In this document: positions 23,130 to 34,284 of the stretch, in pieces
Numbering within the stretch: position 1 is the stretch's first letter
How the letters are laid out: every line of letters begins with the position of its first letter
Assembly: GCA_032622095.1 (NCBI GenBank)
Contig: CP136066.1
Span: 99,777,319-99,841,318 of the forward strand
Origin: Siphonodentalium dalli
Lineage: Eukaryota; Mollusca; Scaphopoda; Gadilida; Siphonodentaliidae
Reading direction: 5' to 3'
Length of the DNA: 64,000 nucleotides
Notes under the pieces: model-generated
Told to the model about the DNA's origin: nothing
The model's database searches: none
What the model saw: only the letters and a program-made list of their open reading frames with translations
Program-made: the position numbers and the translations under genes

Positions 23130-24450
23130 CATGCATTCGATATAAAACAACACAACAACATCCGTTCAGTGGGGAAATCACTTGCACGAATGCGTCACGA
23201 CCACGGAGGAGAAGAACGGTTCATGCAAATAATGGAATCTAGCCGCGTCACCTGAAGTGATCTATGAGAATAACCTTAGTTCGATGCTAGAGCAATGTGA
23301 GTGTGTTGAATGAGTCACATATGAAATATCTCTCCAGAATGAAATCAGATCCACGCCATGTCGATCCAGTATAAAACGAACGTTTTTTTTATGTGGCTAT
23401 GCCCAAAGAGGTCATGTTTAGAAAGCAACCTGAGTAACGTGATTGGGTAAACTTGGGTTTCGCTCAGGCGGCAGATAACATAGATAAGATAAAATAAGAT
23501 TTGATGCAAAAGACATATGCGTGGAAAAACAGGTGATGAAAATAGTTCCAATCAACAATTTTGTCAAGTATTAACAAGGAGACATTAAGGTAATCATTTA
23601 TTTTTATGAGATAATCTTATATTTTCTCAGTGTTTTAATAGTCTTTATTCAAGTGAACGACAAAGTTCTTTTCTTTCAATACTCATGGCTATATGGATGA
23701 CAATTTATCTCAATATGACATTCCGATCGATAGATGGCAATTTCGATATGACGTGATAATTTGTTCACACTCACTGAAGCAAGCACATTTGAAGCAATGA
23801 ACACTCTTACCGAGTCCGTGCCTCTATAAATTTGTTACATATTTATAGTTCTGACTGAAATCCTCCGCGTAGGTATATATGCTTTACAATTGATAACACG
23901 CCCTCCAAATTAAGTACATATATTTTGGAGCCAACCAGTTTGCCAATTTCTGATGGCATCGGACGTTCGGGCATTCCGGAACGACCTCAAAGTCACGGCA
24001 AAATTAAAGTGAAGTTCTCACAGCCAGCTGCCAGTATACCACCGTACTAACTTTGAGGAAAGCCCTTGACCGATTGTGCTCCAGATTAAACAGAGGGTAT
24101 AGTGCGATTCATTTTGTCAGAACAGCATCAATATATCAGCGTCCGCATTGAAGTAACTCTATAGGGTGAATATATAATTAAAGTAAAGTGACCGTGGAGG
24201 TCAGTAGTGTTTCATAAGTGGCTTAGCCATTCTCTTGGACGCGTTATATTTATCGATTTCATTCAACAACAAGGGCAGCAAACGCTTCCTAAGCCGGATA
24301 TATTTCAGAGAGTTCTGATGACTAAGCCTCAAAATCTCCAAACTCTCAGCATGTTCAAACACATTGTTGTCGCGCCATGCTATCCTTAATCATGAGTGTA
24401 TATGGAGCAATGCTATTTGAGCTAAATCCTAAAATAATTGAGTTATACAA
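23130..24450. other. No gene recognised (intron)
   Basis: Intronic sequence without recognisable coding or repeat structure. Confidence 0.45.
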
Positions 24451-24451
24451 C

Positions 24452-24953
24452 TTAAAGGCACGTGAGGCCTTAGTTGTCGAAAATATTCATATTTGTTCCA
24501 ATCACCGTAAACAGAAAAATATTAAAACGCATACAGTTTCGTTCATATATACCATGACCATCGCGTAAACAGCATGTTATCATAAAGATTTACTATATTT
24601 TACCTAAGCAAGAGCCTGATTGTGTTACAGAAGACAGCACAATGCTGCTGGCTAATCACACACAAATGGCATAAACGCTCTTTATTCGTTCCATATCAGG
24701 AATTCACCAACAAAGAACGCTCTTTATGTTTACCATCATAATATAAACAAACACCAGAAAAGTTACTTTTTATGGTTTTGTTTACATAACAATGGTCAAA
24801 GATATGACAATAACATACTGTTTATGCGATATTTCTTATTTGTATACGGACAAAGTCTGTCTACATTTTGTTGTTCTTTCTGTTTGTGGCGGTTTTTGAC
24901 GGGTGGAAATATTTTCACAGGATACCCACCGCCAAGGCCAACCGTACCTTTAA
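24452..24953. mobile_element. piggyBac-like non-autonomous element (TTAA ends), copy 2
   Basis: The element starts TTAAAGGCACGTGAGGCCTT and ends AAGGCCAACCGTACCTTTAA, so TTAA is intact at both ends. About 140 bp at the left are nearly identical to copy 1 at 14975 (GTTGTCGAAA...AACAGCATGTTATCATAAAG). It is about 500 bp long against about 750 bp for copy 1, so the two are differently deleted or recombined. A plus-strand frame crossing the right end is not a gene. Confidence 0.75.
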
Positions 24954-25199
24954 GGATTTTTGTCCCAAATGTGTGAGATCACATAGTTGCATACATGTAC
25001 ACCAGATGATACTTTCATACGATGTGAAATACTTTTATAAATGCGATCGAAGGGAAATTATCGTCCTATTGTCATACTACAACGCACACTGTGACATAAA
25101 TGCGATTCTTGCCCATTTTAGTCCAGCACAATTAAAACTAAGATATAATATTTACCTAGATACATGTACAGCAAGCAAGAAACAACCTCGTTTCGTTTA

Positions 25200-25400
25200 G
25201 CGCGGCGATTGGTCCACTTAAAATTGCGGCGAATCGTCGAAAATCGCCGACATCGTTTGCCGAGAGGAGGTGGTTAATATTCAAGACAGAATTATACTAC
25301 TCTTCGTCGCAGCGATTCGTCGGGTGTCGCCGAATCACAAATTGTCGCACTAAATCGCTGCGGAAATATAGATATCGGCGATTCGCGGTAATTTTTTTCT
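25200..25400. repeat. GC-rich block of GGCGAT(T/C)G / CGATTCGTCG motifs
   Basis: Multiple inverted short motifs (GCGGCGATTGG, GCGGCGAATCGTCG, CAGCGATTCGTCGG, ATCGGCGATTCGCGG) occur in a local GC-rich patch of an AT-rich region. It may be the remnant of a palindromic element; boundaries were not found. Confidence 0.45.
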
Positions 25401-25590
25401 TCAAATAATGACCCGCCGAGTTGAGCTAAAGAAGACTGTTTCGTCTTTGATATATATAAAATTACCACCCCTTTGCAGACTGTAATAGGAATATACATAA
25501 CTTAATGCGCTATATGTAAATCTTACACACTGATTTACCAGGAGCCCGAAATACTGGCTTCTTGTTTAGTGACGTCATATATTTACTCAC

Positions 25591-25758
25591 GCAAACCACG
25601 GGTTAGATCCTGTCATGCCGAAGATAGGTGATGAATAAGTGACCATCCATATATCACCACCGCCACAGTCGTAGTACGGATACGTCCAGTGGCCGTCCCC
25701 GAGCTCGGCACGGGGTATGGAAACATTGATGGCTTCCCCTGGTTGCGTGGTGTTAAAA
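25591..25758 (-). CDS. GPR158-like: GPR158/GPR179-like receptor: second Cache-domain exon
   Basis: This 168-bp exon has the acceptor ATGTTTTTTAG and the donor TTTGC|GTGAGT on the minus strand, with phase 2 on both sides. It reads FNTTQPGEAINVSIPRAELG, then GHWTYPYYDCGGGDIWMVTY, then SSPIFGMTGSNPWF, with the last codon (Ala) completed by the next exon. The WTxPYYDCGGGxIWMVTYxxPIFG motif is the second half of the extracellular Cache fold that defines GPR158/GPR179 among class C receptors. Two N-glycosylation sequons (NTT, NVS) are present. The preceding intron is only 0.9 kb and the following one 8.8 kb. Confidence 0.92.
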
Positions 25759-26647
25759 CTAAAAAACATAAGATCATACACATATAGGGCAACAATGTAG
25801 AAAACAGTCCCAATAAAATACTATATGTATACACTATATGTATAAACTATATATATACACTTTGATAAATATGGACTGGAGACAAGAACGCAGAAATTAA
25901 CATTTCAGAAAATGATTTTAGTGCTGCACTAATAATGAATGTTGTCGTCGAGTTGGGTTGGGAAATCACAACGTACTATTTTGATGTTAGAACAAGCCAT
26001 GGCCATTTAACAAATCCACAAGTGAACATTTCTTATTAGTATACATACACCTATACAAGTACATACATATAATGGAATGAGCTATTCTTCATTATAGGGG
26101 GTGATTCACCTGAACGTGTTGTCATTGTTAAACTTATATCAGCGCAACACCCTGACATATTATTATATGTGAATAAAGTACCTACCAATCAGTAAGTGTT
26201 CAGAAATAATGCAAATGGTCTCTTTTTACCAAACAATATATCACAAGGCGGACAGATAGGGTCATATAACCCGATTCCCAACTATGTAATTTATTTATTG
26301 AGGTTCAACCTAGAATGATATTTGGAAGGTTCGGGGTTTGTAAATGCCTTTATGGACTTAATTTGTCACGAATCGTGAGCATTAGATCATCGGTCTAGTA
26401 ATCGTGTGCTCGTTGTGCACAATCATAAACCCGAATCGACACTGCTAAGTTCGGTTATGTTATAGCCATATATTCCATTGTGAAGTTTCCATATACATTC
26501 ATGTATACAATGACACATGTATAGGCCAGCCCAGGCCGACCACAGTCGTTTTCCTCTAATGAAACTGATCAAATCTCATGTGTATAGTTGTGATTCAGTA
26601 AATAAGTTATGTTCATTCGAGCGAAGGGAATAGGAACATAAACTTAC
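25759..26647 (-). other. GPCR intron (0.9 kb)
   Basis: The intron lies between two recognised Cache exons, with a GTAAGT donor at its 3' coordinate side and TTTTTTAG as acceptor. No inserted element is recognised in it. Confidence 0.8.
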
Positions 26648-27107
26648 TTGTATCTCACATTGTGAAAGCCAATGGTGACGTTGGACCAGTCAGATACCTT
26701 CACTTCGTGGTACCACTCCGTTGAATTGTCCAAATAGTCATACGCCATTGCGATGTCGTGTGCTTTGAACATCCCATTGCTCTTGAACGCGTAGGGACAG
26801 AATGTATCGTACTTCGAATAGACTCCGATCTCGATAGCTATAGCAGAACCGAAGATCAGAGAGTTGGAATGAATATTGTTGCGAACAAGCATAAACAGTT
26901 GTTCTTCAGATAATGTATCCAATGTGTTGTTTTTGTGTATCATCACTTCTGTTAGGAAGTTAGCTGTTTTGATGGCGGGCCCAGTGAATCGTTCCCACTG
27001 CGACCGATTGAATAACAATTCGAGGTAGTTTCCGGTTCCACCATCGCATGGTGCACCCTCGACAAGAGAAACGTATTCGAGGGCACGTCTGGCCTCGTCG
27101 ATTGATC
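26648..27107 (-). CDS. GPR158-like: GPR158/GPR179-like receptor: first Cache-domain exon
   Basis: This 460-bp exon has the acceptor TTTTTGCAG and the donor TACAA|GTAAGT on the minus strand. It enters in phase 1 and leaves in phase 2, and AA|T makes Asn with the next exon. The 152 whole codons start SIDEARRALEYVSLVEGAPC. They include FTGPAIKTANFLTEVMI, QLFMLVRNNIHSNSLIFGSA, an FCPYAFKS segment, and STEWYHEVKVSDW near the end. The KTANFL, LVRxNIxSxxxIFGSAIA and STEWYH motifs match my memory of the N-terminal half of the GPR158-type Cache domain, the site reported to bind glycine in vertebrate GPR158. Four N-glycosylation sequons (NRS, NNT, NST, NVT) fit an extracellular domain. The signal peptide and first residues must be in an exon further right, not identified here. 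Confidence 0.9.
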
Positions 27108-27109
27108 CT

Positions 27110-28425
27110 GCAAAAATATTAAATTACATAATCATATATACATAATAAATGCCTTTAAATGGTACATATGTATAACACATATACCTGTACATGTATATAA
27201 TTCATATAAAGCAGAGAAAACTCATTGTAAATACGATAGGCACGACCAAAAACCGCCAGCCTATTGATAAGTAATGGACTCTCGCCAACACATCACGGGT
27301 CGGTTACATTACCGAGCAGTCGTACTATCGAACCCACAGACAATGAACCATCGTGACTAATGAACTCTCGGACAAAGGAACACAGTGTAATTTTCATTGT
27401 GATATACATGTACATGTAGTTTGTTGCAACTATATTTGTGCGTAGTCCTTCCGGGTCCAACATATTAAAGTATAGGATCAAGGGCCGCGGCGGTTTTGAA
27501 ATGTGGGCCATGGTCATACGCACATGGTGTCATTCGTTTGAGGAAGTGATATCCGTTTAGCGTTTATATTGAGACAACACAGGACGAAACGATACGCTCC
27601 AAATGCTTCTCATAATCCTTTTGTCTTGACATACTTTCTCGTTCGCATGCACTTGAGTATATATTTCTCGAGTGACCTATTGTTATATCAGTGACTTATA
27701 TGGGTCAATATTGTTGAAACCGAATAATTGATCGGATAAATATTTATCGTATTGTGCGATGTCGGGTCGTGACAAAAAGTTACTCGGGTATAATGTGACG
27801 ACTCTATATGTTAACACGAAACGATCGTGCGTATGCGATCTTACACGCCGGTTAAGTGTGAAGTGTATCTTAAATTATTCCTAATAATTCTGGATTGTGT
27901 CAAACCCGATATCACCCTATGTAACTAAATACAAGCGATCCATTAACCCTTTCAAGACCAGAGCTTTGCTGGCGCAGCACTGAAGATCCTGTTCAACACA
28001 CAACAATGTGATTCAACAAGTCAATATTTAACCCAGGGATTTATATCAACCTACAATTCCTATTAATAATAACTCATGACGCCACATGAGCTTGTTATTA
28101 ACCCATCATTCCTATTTATAAGAAAAAATCCAGTAGATATCGTGATTTTTCAACTCCTTTTCCTTATGGTTTAGTATGGGACTTTTAGAAGAAAGATAAT
28201 ATAATAAATAAAATTACTGTCATGGGTGTGGTGTACCTGATTACATTGGGTGGCAATCGCTTTCTACAATAAATCTAGGATATATGTTAATCGACAGGGG
28301 TGTCATATCAGAGTTCTCCGACTTGATGTCACTACATCTTAATTGAAGAAACGCAAATTAATATGTGATGTAACATTAACAATGTCACCTTGGCTAAAAC
28401 TTTTTCCTTACAATAATTCAATGTT
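27110..28425. other. No gene recognised (probable 5' intron of the receptor gene)
   Basis: No upstream coding exon ending in the required phase 1 could be recognised here. AT-rich, with ACATGTA-type motifs. Confidence 0.45.
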
Positions 28426-28437
28426 TGTCGTTGTTAA

Positions 28438-28549
28438 CACAGGTCCCCAGAACAAAAATTGACCCCACTCCCAATAATACTTAATCCTATAGATCTATAG
28501 GATTAAGTATTATTGGGAGTGGGGTCAGTTTTTGTTCTGGGGACCTGTG
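28438..28549. mobile_element. Near-perfect palindromic MITE, 112 bp, 8-bp target duplication
   Basis: The arms begin CACAGGTCCCCAGAAC and meet at the centre TCCTATAGATCTATAGGA. The whole 112 bp folds on itself with almost no mismatches. Both sides carry GTTGTTAA (28430-28437 and 28550-28557), a perfect 8-bp target duplication pointing to a hAT-type transposase. Near-perfect symmetry and intact duplications suggest a young insertion. Confidence 0.93.
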
Positions 28550-28559
28550 GTTGTTAATA

Positions 28560-29090
28560 CAAAGAGTTGTTGGTTGTTAAGTTTCTCATGCGACATGCGC
28601 TGTACATATATTTTTCCAGCTGTTTTCAATTTTCTCACAGAAGTGATTATGTTACATGCCGTACACATGGCTATGTTCAAAGTTGTATTTGTTATGACTG
28701 CAATACGTCTTTCTGGGACACATACTACCCACATATGGGTAGTTCAATTAGTTTTCGACCTATTTCGATACCGGGAAATATTCAAATGCGAATATTATAA
28801 GGTGCATTCTTGGAGCGCAAACCATCAACTGGCTTTAAACCCATTTCTGCCAAAATTGTGTCTATGTCATACCTTATTTTGACTGGACTAGTCGTCCATC
28901 GGCACTGATCATACCAGTTGTAGTTTTATCTTGTCGGTATTATAACATAATTTATTTTTCTTCCATTATTTGAAGAAACCCGCTTACTATTCCTCCATGG
29001 CTAAATGATAGGGTTGAAGATATACTCTTCGGGCAAAGCAACCTATCAAATACTCTAAATAATAAATTATTTACCATCACGTAAACGTTC
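28560..29090. other. No gene recognised
   Basis: A 116-codon plus-strand frame overlaps the palindromic MITE and has no recognisable domain; it is treated as chance. Confidence 0.4.
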
Positions 29091-29095
29091 ATTTG

Positions 29096-29360
29096 CATCG
29101 TCAGGTAGATTCCATTGACGGAAAAATGTCAAATCCCATATATCTCCATGTATTTGCCCATATAGCTATCAAAAGTTTCGGCTCAGCTCACCATATGACC
29201 TACATCCCCTCCCTGATATCTGGCCACCCCCAGCATTAGACACTCACCCTCATTCTCGACCCCCTTTAGGTACTACATCCCAACTAAGCTAATTTTTAGT
29301 CAAAACATAATACCATACCTACAACTACTATGTGTTTGACTATTGATAAGGGAGAGGAGC
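29096..29360 (+). repeat. Dispersed repeat, copy A (TCGTCAGGTAGATTCCATTG)
   Basis: It is homologous in the same orientation to 34285-34555. Shared blocks are GCATCGTCAGGTAGATTCCA, TCGGCTCAGCTC(A/G)CCATA and GACCTACATCCCCTC, and both copies end in AAGGGAGAGGAGC. The ending resembles the GGGAGAGGGG block of the LINE 3' region at 39.7 kb, so both may be LINE 3' fragments. Confidence 0.75.
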
Positions 29361-29418
29361 TACATTGTATATTGTATTGAACATCTCATACATGCACTTT
29401 TTATAACAATAACTCAGG

Positions 29419-29651
29419 TTCGGCCACCGCGTACGGGCTGATAAAAAGGCCACGAATTTGCCAGATACGGGGCTGTTTACGAGGATTGGGCCTGCAGGCC
29501 GCGTCAAAATACAAAGCCTGGAACCAACCTAATGTATTATTCATTATTCTCCAATTTGTTTTAGCATAGGACCGTCCATGTGATTATTTTGTGCATTTAT
29601 ATCAAATTATGCATCAGTTCTAACCATATCAGCCCGTACGCGGTGGCCGAA
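29419..29651. mobile_element. MITE with perfect 24-bp terminal inverted repeats
   Basis: TTCGGCCACCGCGTACGGGC(TGAT) at 29419-29442 is exactly mirrored by (ATCA)GCCCGTACGCGGTGGCCGAA at 29628-29651. The 233-bp body has no frame of note. The GC-rich ends stand out from the AT-rich surroundings. No target duplication was clear. Confidence 0.88.
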
Positions 29652-29960
29652 TCACTTCAAATAACGATTGAATTGTCGTGCCTCTCACATTCAATGTAGT
29701 TCATATATTGATCATAACAATCGAGGCGGTTCAGAGTAAATATCTAGCGGCACCGACTGTCGGCATATAATTGCTACTTAAGTAAAAACTCTGAATTGAC
29801 TCGTTAATTGAATAAACTGTGCACGTGGACGTTCTTCCCAGCGTAAAACCCTCTATTGTGATTAAATTTTGCATAAAAAGCTCATCAAGGGTTACGCTCG
29901 TTGCTTATGTGAGTTCAAATATGAATATTCTACAATTGAATGTGGATCGACATGAACAGA

Positions 29961-31383
29961 TCAATTATCATATTTAAGCGCCCTTTTCTCAGGGAGAATG
30001 TCTGTTTTACTCAGGGGCCGTTTTCTGCGCTCCGATGCTGTTGTCTCCATGACGCGTATTACTAATTTATCTGTTCCTTCAGGGCTCAGGTCTACCCCAG
30101 TAGTGTCCTTGGAATCGAACAGGGCTCTCACATTTCCTGTTTCCACACTCTTGAAGGTTACGTCATTGTCAATAAAGTTTAGGTTGGGACGGCTTGCATA
30201 ATTTCACTCATAAATGTTTTACGTCGCTGCCGTCGTGTTATATTCTTCTATGCGCACCACTCTCCCTTTCCTATGTGATGCACTACATAAACTAAACCTT
30301 GCTTCTGGGAAGTCTATGCTGTTGGATATATTTACAGTTATTCTACTTAGTCGGTGGTAAAAAATAGGTAATATTATTGGTCCCCAGGTGAACGGCAACA
30401 GATGCGTCCTGCACAACGTTGTGTTTAAATGTCTCAAGGACCAGCAAACCTATGTCCCTTAATTTAGCTCCAGAGGTCTGCACTATCATCGTTTCCTGGT
30501 CCGTCACCGGGAGTGTCCTACATTTGCTGACACCCAATACAATCGAACAAACCCTCGTGATATCCTTCGAATTATTGATATACACGACTGGCTTTAGCTT
30601 CCTCTCTCTGATTTAGGTGTCGGTTCACTCTCTTCGCCGATAACTTCCGGTCCGTTAACACTACCATTGTCGATTTTATTGTCTTTTTTGGTCTCTGTAT
30701 TGTCACGATCATTGATTTGTTGTTTGTCTTCGTTGGGTCAGATTGCTTGTCGGTGTCCTGGTTTCAGACAGGTTCTACGAATAAATGGCTGATTGCACTC
30801 CACTGATGGGTGGGTATCACTAAAGCAGTTCACAAGGTGACTTATTGCGGTCTCTACTCAGCAGACACCTTTTATCTGGGTAGTGTGTTCTGTTGCATGA
30901 TCTGCACTTAATCAGTGTTCGACCAGAAGACAATTTATATGTCACCAATTTTTAATTCACTGGGTAGATATGTATATTTGTCTATCTGATAGAATCGAGT
31001 CCCAGATTCGAAGTCGGGCCATCGTCGCACAGCCCCCTTGAAACTGCCGTGTTGTAGTCAGAAAGAGTCTATAATCAAGGCATCATCATATTCGATCGGA
31101 GCATCTCTGATTGTAACGAACATAATTTATTATACGTCTGGAACATATCTTGAAGTTCTTGTCTCAAGTTTTAAGCCATGTTAGAGTCGGCACCATCTGT
31201 ACCTACAGTTATCAGAACTTGGGTCCTGGTGATTTGCACACATTTAACAACCCCGCGTTCGACTATATGATTTATAGATTCCAATATATTACCGTGCGAA
31301 ATTTGCGTCATGCGTTCCTCCTCCTTGTCGAATGTCACAGTTAATTTGGGAGCGAACTGAACAGTTTTCGCATTCATGGCCAT
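29961..31383 (-). pseudogene. Broken LINE ORF1: gag-like domain, zinc knuckle and SGNH/GDSL-type esterase
   Basis: Reading the minus strand downward, 31383-31171 encodes AKTVQFAPKLTVTFDKEEER and NHIVERGVVKCVQITRTQVL. Next come MFVTIRDAPIEYDDALIIDS, then FKGAVRRWPDFESGTRFYQI and YLPSELKIG. In another frame a zinc knuckle follows, GRTLIKCRSCNRTHYPDKRC. From about 30585 an esterase-like part begins (GAKLRDIGLLVLETF, VHLGTNNI, DFPEARFSL), ending with LNFIDNDVTF and DTTGVDLSPEGTDKL. A GxxN block and a DxxGVxLS block are SGNH hydrolase hallmarks, but the usual catalytic His of GVHLS is Asp here. ORF1 proteins with zinc knuckle and esterase are known from CR1/L2-type LINEs. Several frameshifts and stops disable it. 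No adjacent ORF2 was found downstream. Confidence 0.75.
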
Positions 31384-31389
31384 TACAAG

Positions 31390-32590
31390 TCCTGTGTTTT
31401 TGCAAACGGGTTACTAATCAAGTCGATTGTAACCACCAAAACACAAAACGAATATTGACATCCAAAGTAAAAAAGGCTTCTAATAAGTAAAAATTATGAA
31501 ACAACCTACATCCGCCATCTTGCCACATAATGCCGAATTATCTAATTGCGTAGCCCCTGGCGAAAGTCCACGCTAATGAGACTCGAAACATTAGCTCAAC
31601 CCCTAATATGTCTATCCAGAGCAGAGTATGGCATCATGTGGAACAATGTTACCACTAGTTTTAAAACGTGGCTTGTTGGGTTTACAACCTTCGCCTTATA
31701 ATAACAACTCTCCGTTATTCTACGCGGAAGAGAATATACCACAACAGCCATGAAAGTATGCACTTCGCTATAGTCGAGATACACTGGAAAATTTTCTGGC
31801 GATTTATTTCAGAGGTGATAGAAACAAGTTGCTGTATGCATCACCAGAAATAGCTAGAATAAATACTTCTTAACTTCTTAACACATATGTAATGTTTGCT
31901 ATAACATTTTTAGTTGATAGTCTTGTATAATACGCTACTGTTGGTTTAAAACAACAACTATCCCTCTAATTAGACAACTTGAGCGTTAACTAATCTGGCA
32001 AGATAACAAACAGACAATCATATGAGGAATTTTTGTTTGGAAAACTGTAAAGTAGTGAAACATTAACATTTTCAATGTTATGGTAAATTTATTGTGCTGT
32101 GCAAATGTTAAAATACATAATATAGTTAACGGGAACAAAGAGTAAATCAGACTCGTCCCAGAACATGATGAGATAACTACTGATCGGAAAATCAACCAAT
32201 GAGAAAAATTTCAACTTATCTGATTACGTGGTGCAAAATTTCAAATAAATGTTGTCAGGCATGAAAGTTCCAACTGTTGAACATTTTGAAAAGCTGGGGG
32301 TGATGTACCCCGGTAGCATGGTCACCGACCAAGTAGGCGCGAGCGCAAACCATTGCTCGATTAAAGGGCGTGTAATGTGGGAGGAGCCTTCTACGCTAAT
32401 GTCGAATTAGGTTGCAGTTAATTCTCATTGACTAATTTTCATACAAGCTTTGAAAACTTCTAATGTTTGTAGATTCATCTGAACGAATAAGTACGTATAG
32501 ACAATACACATCATACATATTTGAAAATGTTTAGTTATTAAGTATATCAGGGAGTCTCACTATTCGAATCGTCGGTTGCATATACTTAAG
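31390..32590. other. No gene recognised
   Basis: Non-coding sequence upstream of the broken ORF1. It may contain its 5' untranslated part, but nothing distinguishes it. Confidence 0.4.
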
Positions 32591-32594
32591 AAAT

Positions 32595-33420
32595 GGCTTG
32601 CTGATCGATTGGGGTCATTGGATTTTGACCGGCAGAGTAATTTAACAATTTCGGGATTCACACACTTTGTTTAGTTATTCTACCAGTCAAAACCAATGGC
32701 CCCAATCGTCCTGCAAGTCATTTCTTATAATCATTTACCAGTATATTTTAATACAACATTGATAATTCGAAAAACGTTTCAAAACTACCACAATCATTGT
32801 AAGTGACGTATATTGTTCAAATTCCAACACAATTTAGGGATTAAAACACTTTTTTAATTATTCTGCCGGTCAAAACCAACGACCCCAATCGATCTGCATG
32901 CATATATTATAATCATATACCAGTACATTTTAAAATAATATTAATAATTTGAACATCTTTTAACATATATTGTTCAAATTTCAACATAGTTTCCCAATAA
33001 CAACACGCTTGTTGTTATTGGGAAACAATCGCTTCTTGTGAAGTGGACACCATGGTCGGCTTGAAGTTTTCATCGTATTTGATGAAGTGGCCACTTCAGT
33101 TATTTAAGAAATGACTTGCAGATTCCCGAAGGGATCCACACCAACGTTGTTTAATTACTCTGCCGGTCAAAACCAATTACCCCAATCGATCTGTAAGTCA
33201 TTCCTTGTAATCATATACTAGAACACTTTAATAGAACATTAATTTGACCAAATTTTCCAGACTACAACAAAAATTGTAAGTAACATATTGTTCAAATTCC
33301 AACACAGTCTCCCAATAACAACACGCAGCGAGCGGGTGCACGCGATCGACTTGAAGTAACGTATGCGTTTCGTTCATCACCCCATAACTGAAGAGTCGAC
33401 TTCAGTTATTGGTTTATGAA
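32595..33420. repeat. Complex of three ~200-bp direct repeats with an inverted leading end
   Basis: TCTGCCGGTCAAAACCAA(C/T) followed by CCCCAATCGATCTG and a TATTGTTCAAATTCCAACA block recurs near 32680-32840, 32865-32990 and 33160-33310. The complex starts with the same block inverted (GAAATGGCTTGCTGATCGAT, GACCGGCAGAGTAA), so the first unit is foldback-like. The final two units each end at CCCAATAACAACACGC. Confidence 0.75.
32989..33026. repeat. Perfect 16-bp hairpin at a repeat end
   Basis: GTTTCCCAATAACAAC, loop ACGCTT, GTTGTTATTGGGAAAC. The left half reappears without its partner at about 33310-33325 (CTCCCAATAACAACACGC), which suggests it is an element terminus. Confidence 0.85.
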
Positions 33421-33600
33421 AATCGGAAACATTCATGTCAACCGTATGGCGAAATGTACTGATTCACACGGGAGCTAAGTATGTGAATGTATAGGGCGTG
33501 TGACTATTGCGTGCTGAGCATCGGAAACGTTCCTGTAACCGTATCGCGATTTGTACTGATTCTTACGGAAGCTATTTGTGTGTATTGAGAGGGTGTGTGA
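33419..33600 (+). repeat. Tandem duplication, ~100-bp unit
   Basis: Two units share ATCGGAAACRTTC, GTAACCGTATCGCGA (or AACCGTATGGCGA), TGTACTGATTC and ATAGGGCGTGTGACT/GAGGGTGTGTGA endings. Confidence 0.7.
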
Positions 33601-33609
33601 TTACATATA

Positions 33610-34280
33610 CATGTACATATAGCAGTTGGTATCAGCCGCCCATGTGTGCCCAATTTACCTTGTTTGCTTTCAGACAGATTTTCAATGGTTCCTCAAGGAC
33701 GAATTTCAAGATTCTTATGTCAATAGTCTAGTTGGACAATAAAATAATAATAATTCTTTGTCTTGTCTATAGGTCATATTGTGTGAGCTTTTTGTTGATC
33801 AATACATATCCTTAAATACGCGTAATCCATTACCGAGTGGCCCCACAACCCCTTCTTTAATTGGAACCTTACCCTTCAAAACGTACGGTGTTTGTAATGT
33901 GCTGTGACGATTGCTACCACTGCATGGATAATCAATGTTTAATTTTACTTATTCGCCCCTCCCGAAGGTGTTGACAGAAGTATGTACTTAACTTTCTGAG
34001 TTCAATGCGGCAAACTGTAGGCAGTAATATGCACTTTTGAGAAATATTGGTGAAACGTTTACCGACATTTCTGAAAATTGCGTATAATATAATCCATTTC
34101 GGGGCATGTTCTGTGCAACGACCCAACAATGAACAATTAAATACTGTTGTTTATCTCACGACTCACCATTGGAGGATACACATGTATGCACTTCGGTTGG
34201 TTCGTGCTATCAGTTATTCAGTTACATGTACAAATGTATGTCCCTCACAGTTGACTCAAGCGGCATATTATTGCTTGTAC
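33610..34280. other. No gene recognised
   Basis: AT-rich non-coding DNA with chance frames only. Confidence 0.4.
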
Positions 34281-34284
34281 TATT

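Noticed and set aside
24868-25200. 110-codon plus-strand frame with several Cys and His
   Set aside because: It crosses the right end of the TTAA element and has no recognisable domain.
26385-26440. tRNA-like stretch (CATCGGTCTAGTAATCG ... AACCCGAATCGAC)
   Set aside because: A and B box matches are weak and no cloverleaf or terminator could be drawn; at most a decayed SINE head.
28532-28882. 116-codon plus-strand frame
   Set aside because: Its first codons are half of the palindromic MITE; no domain or splice signals.
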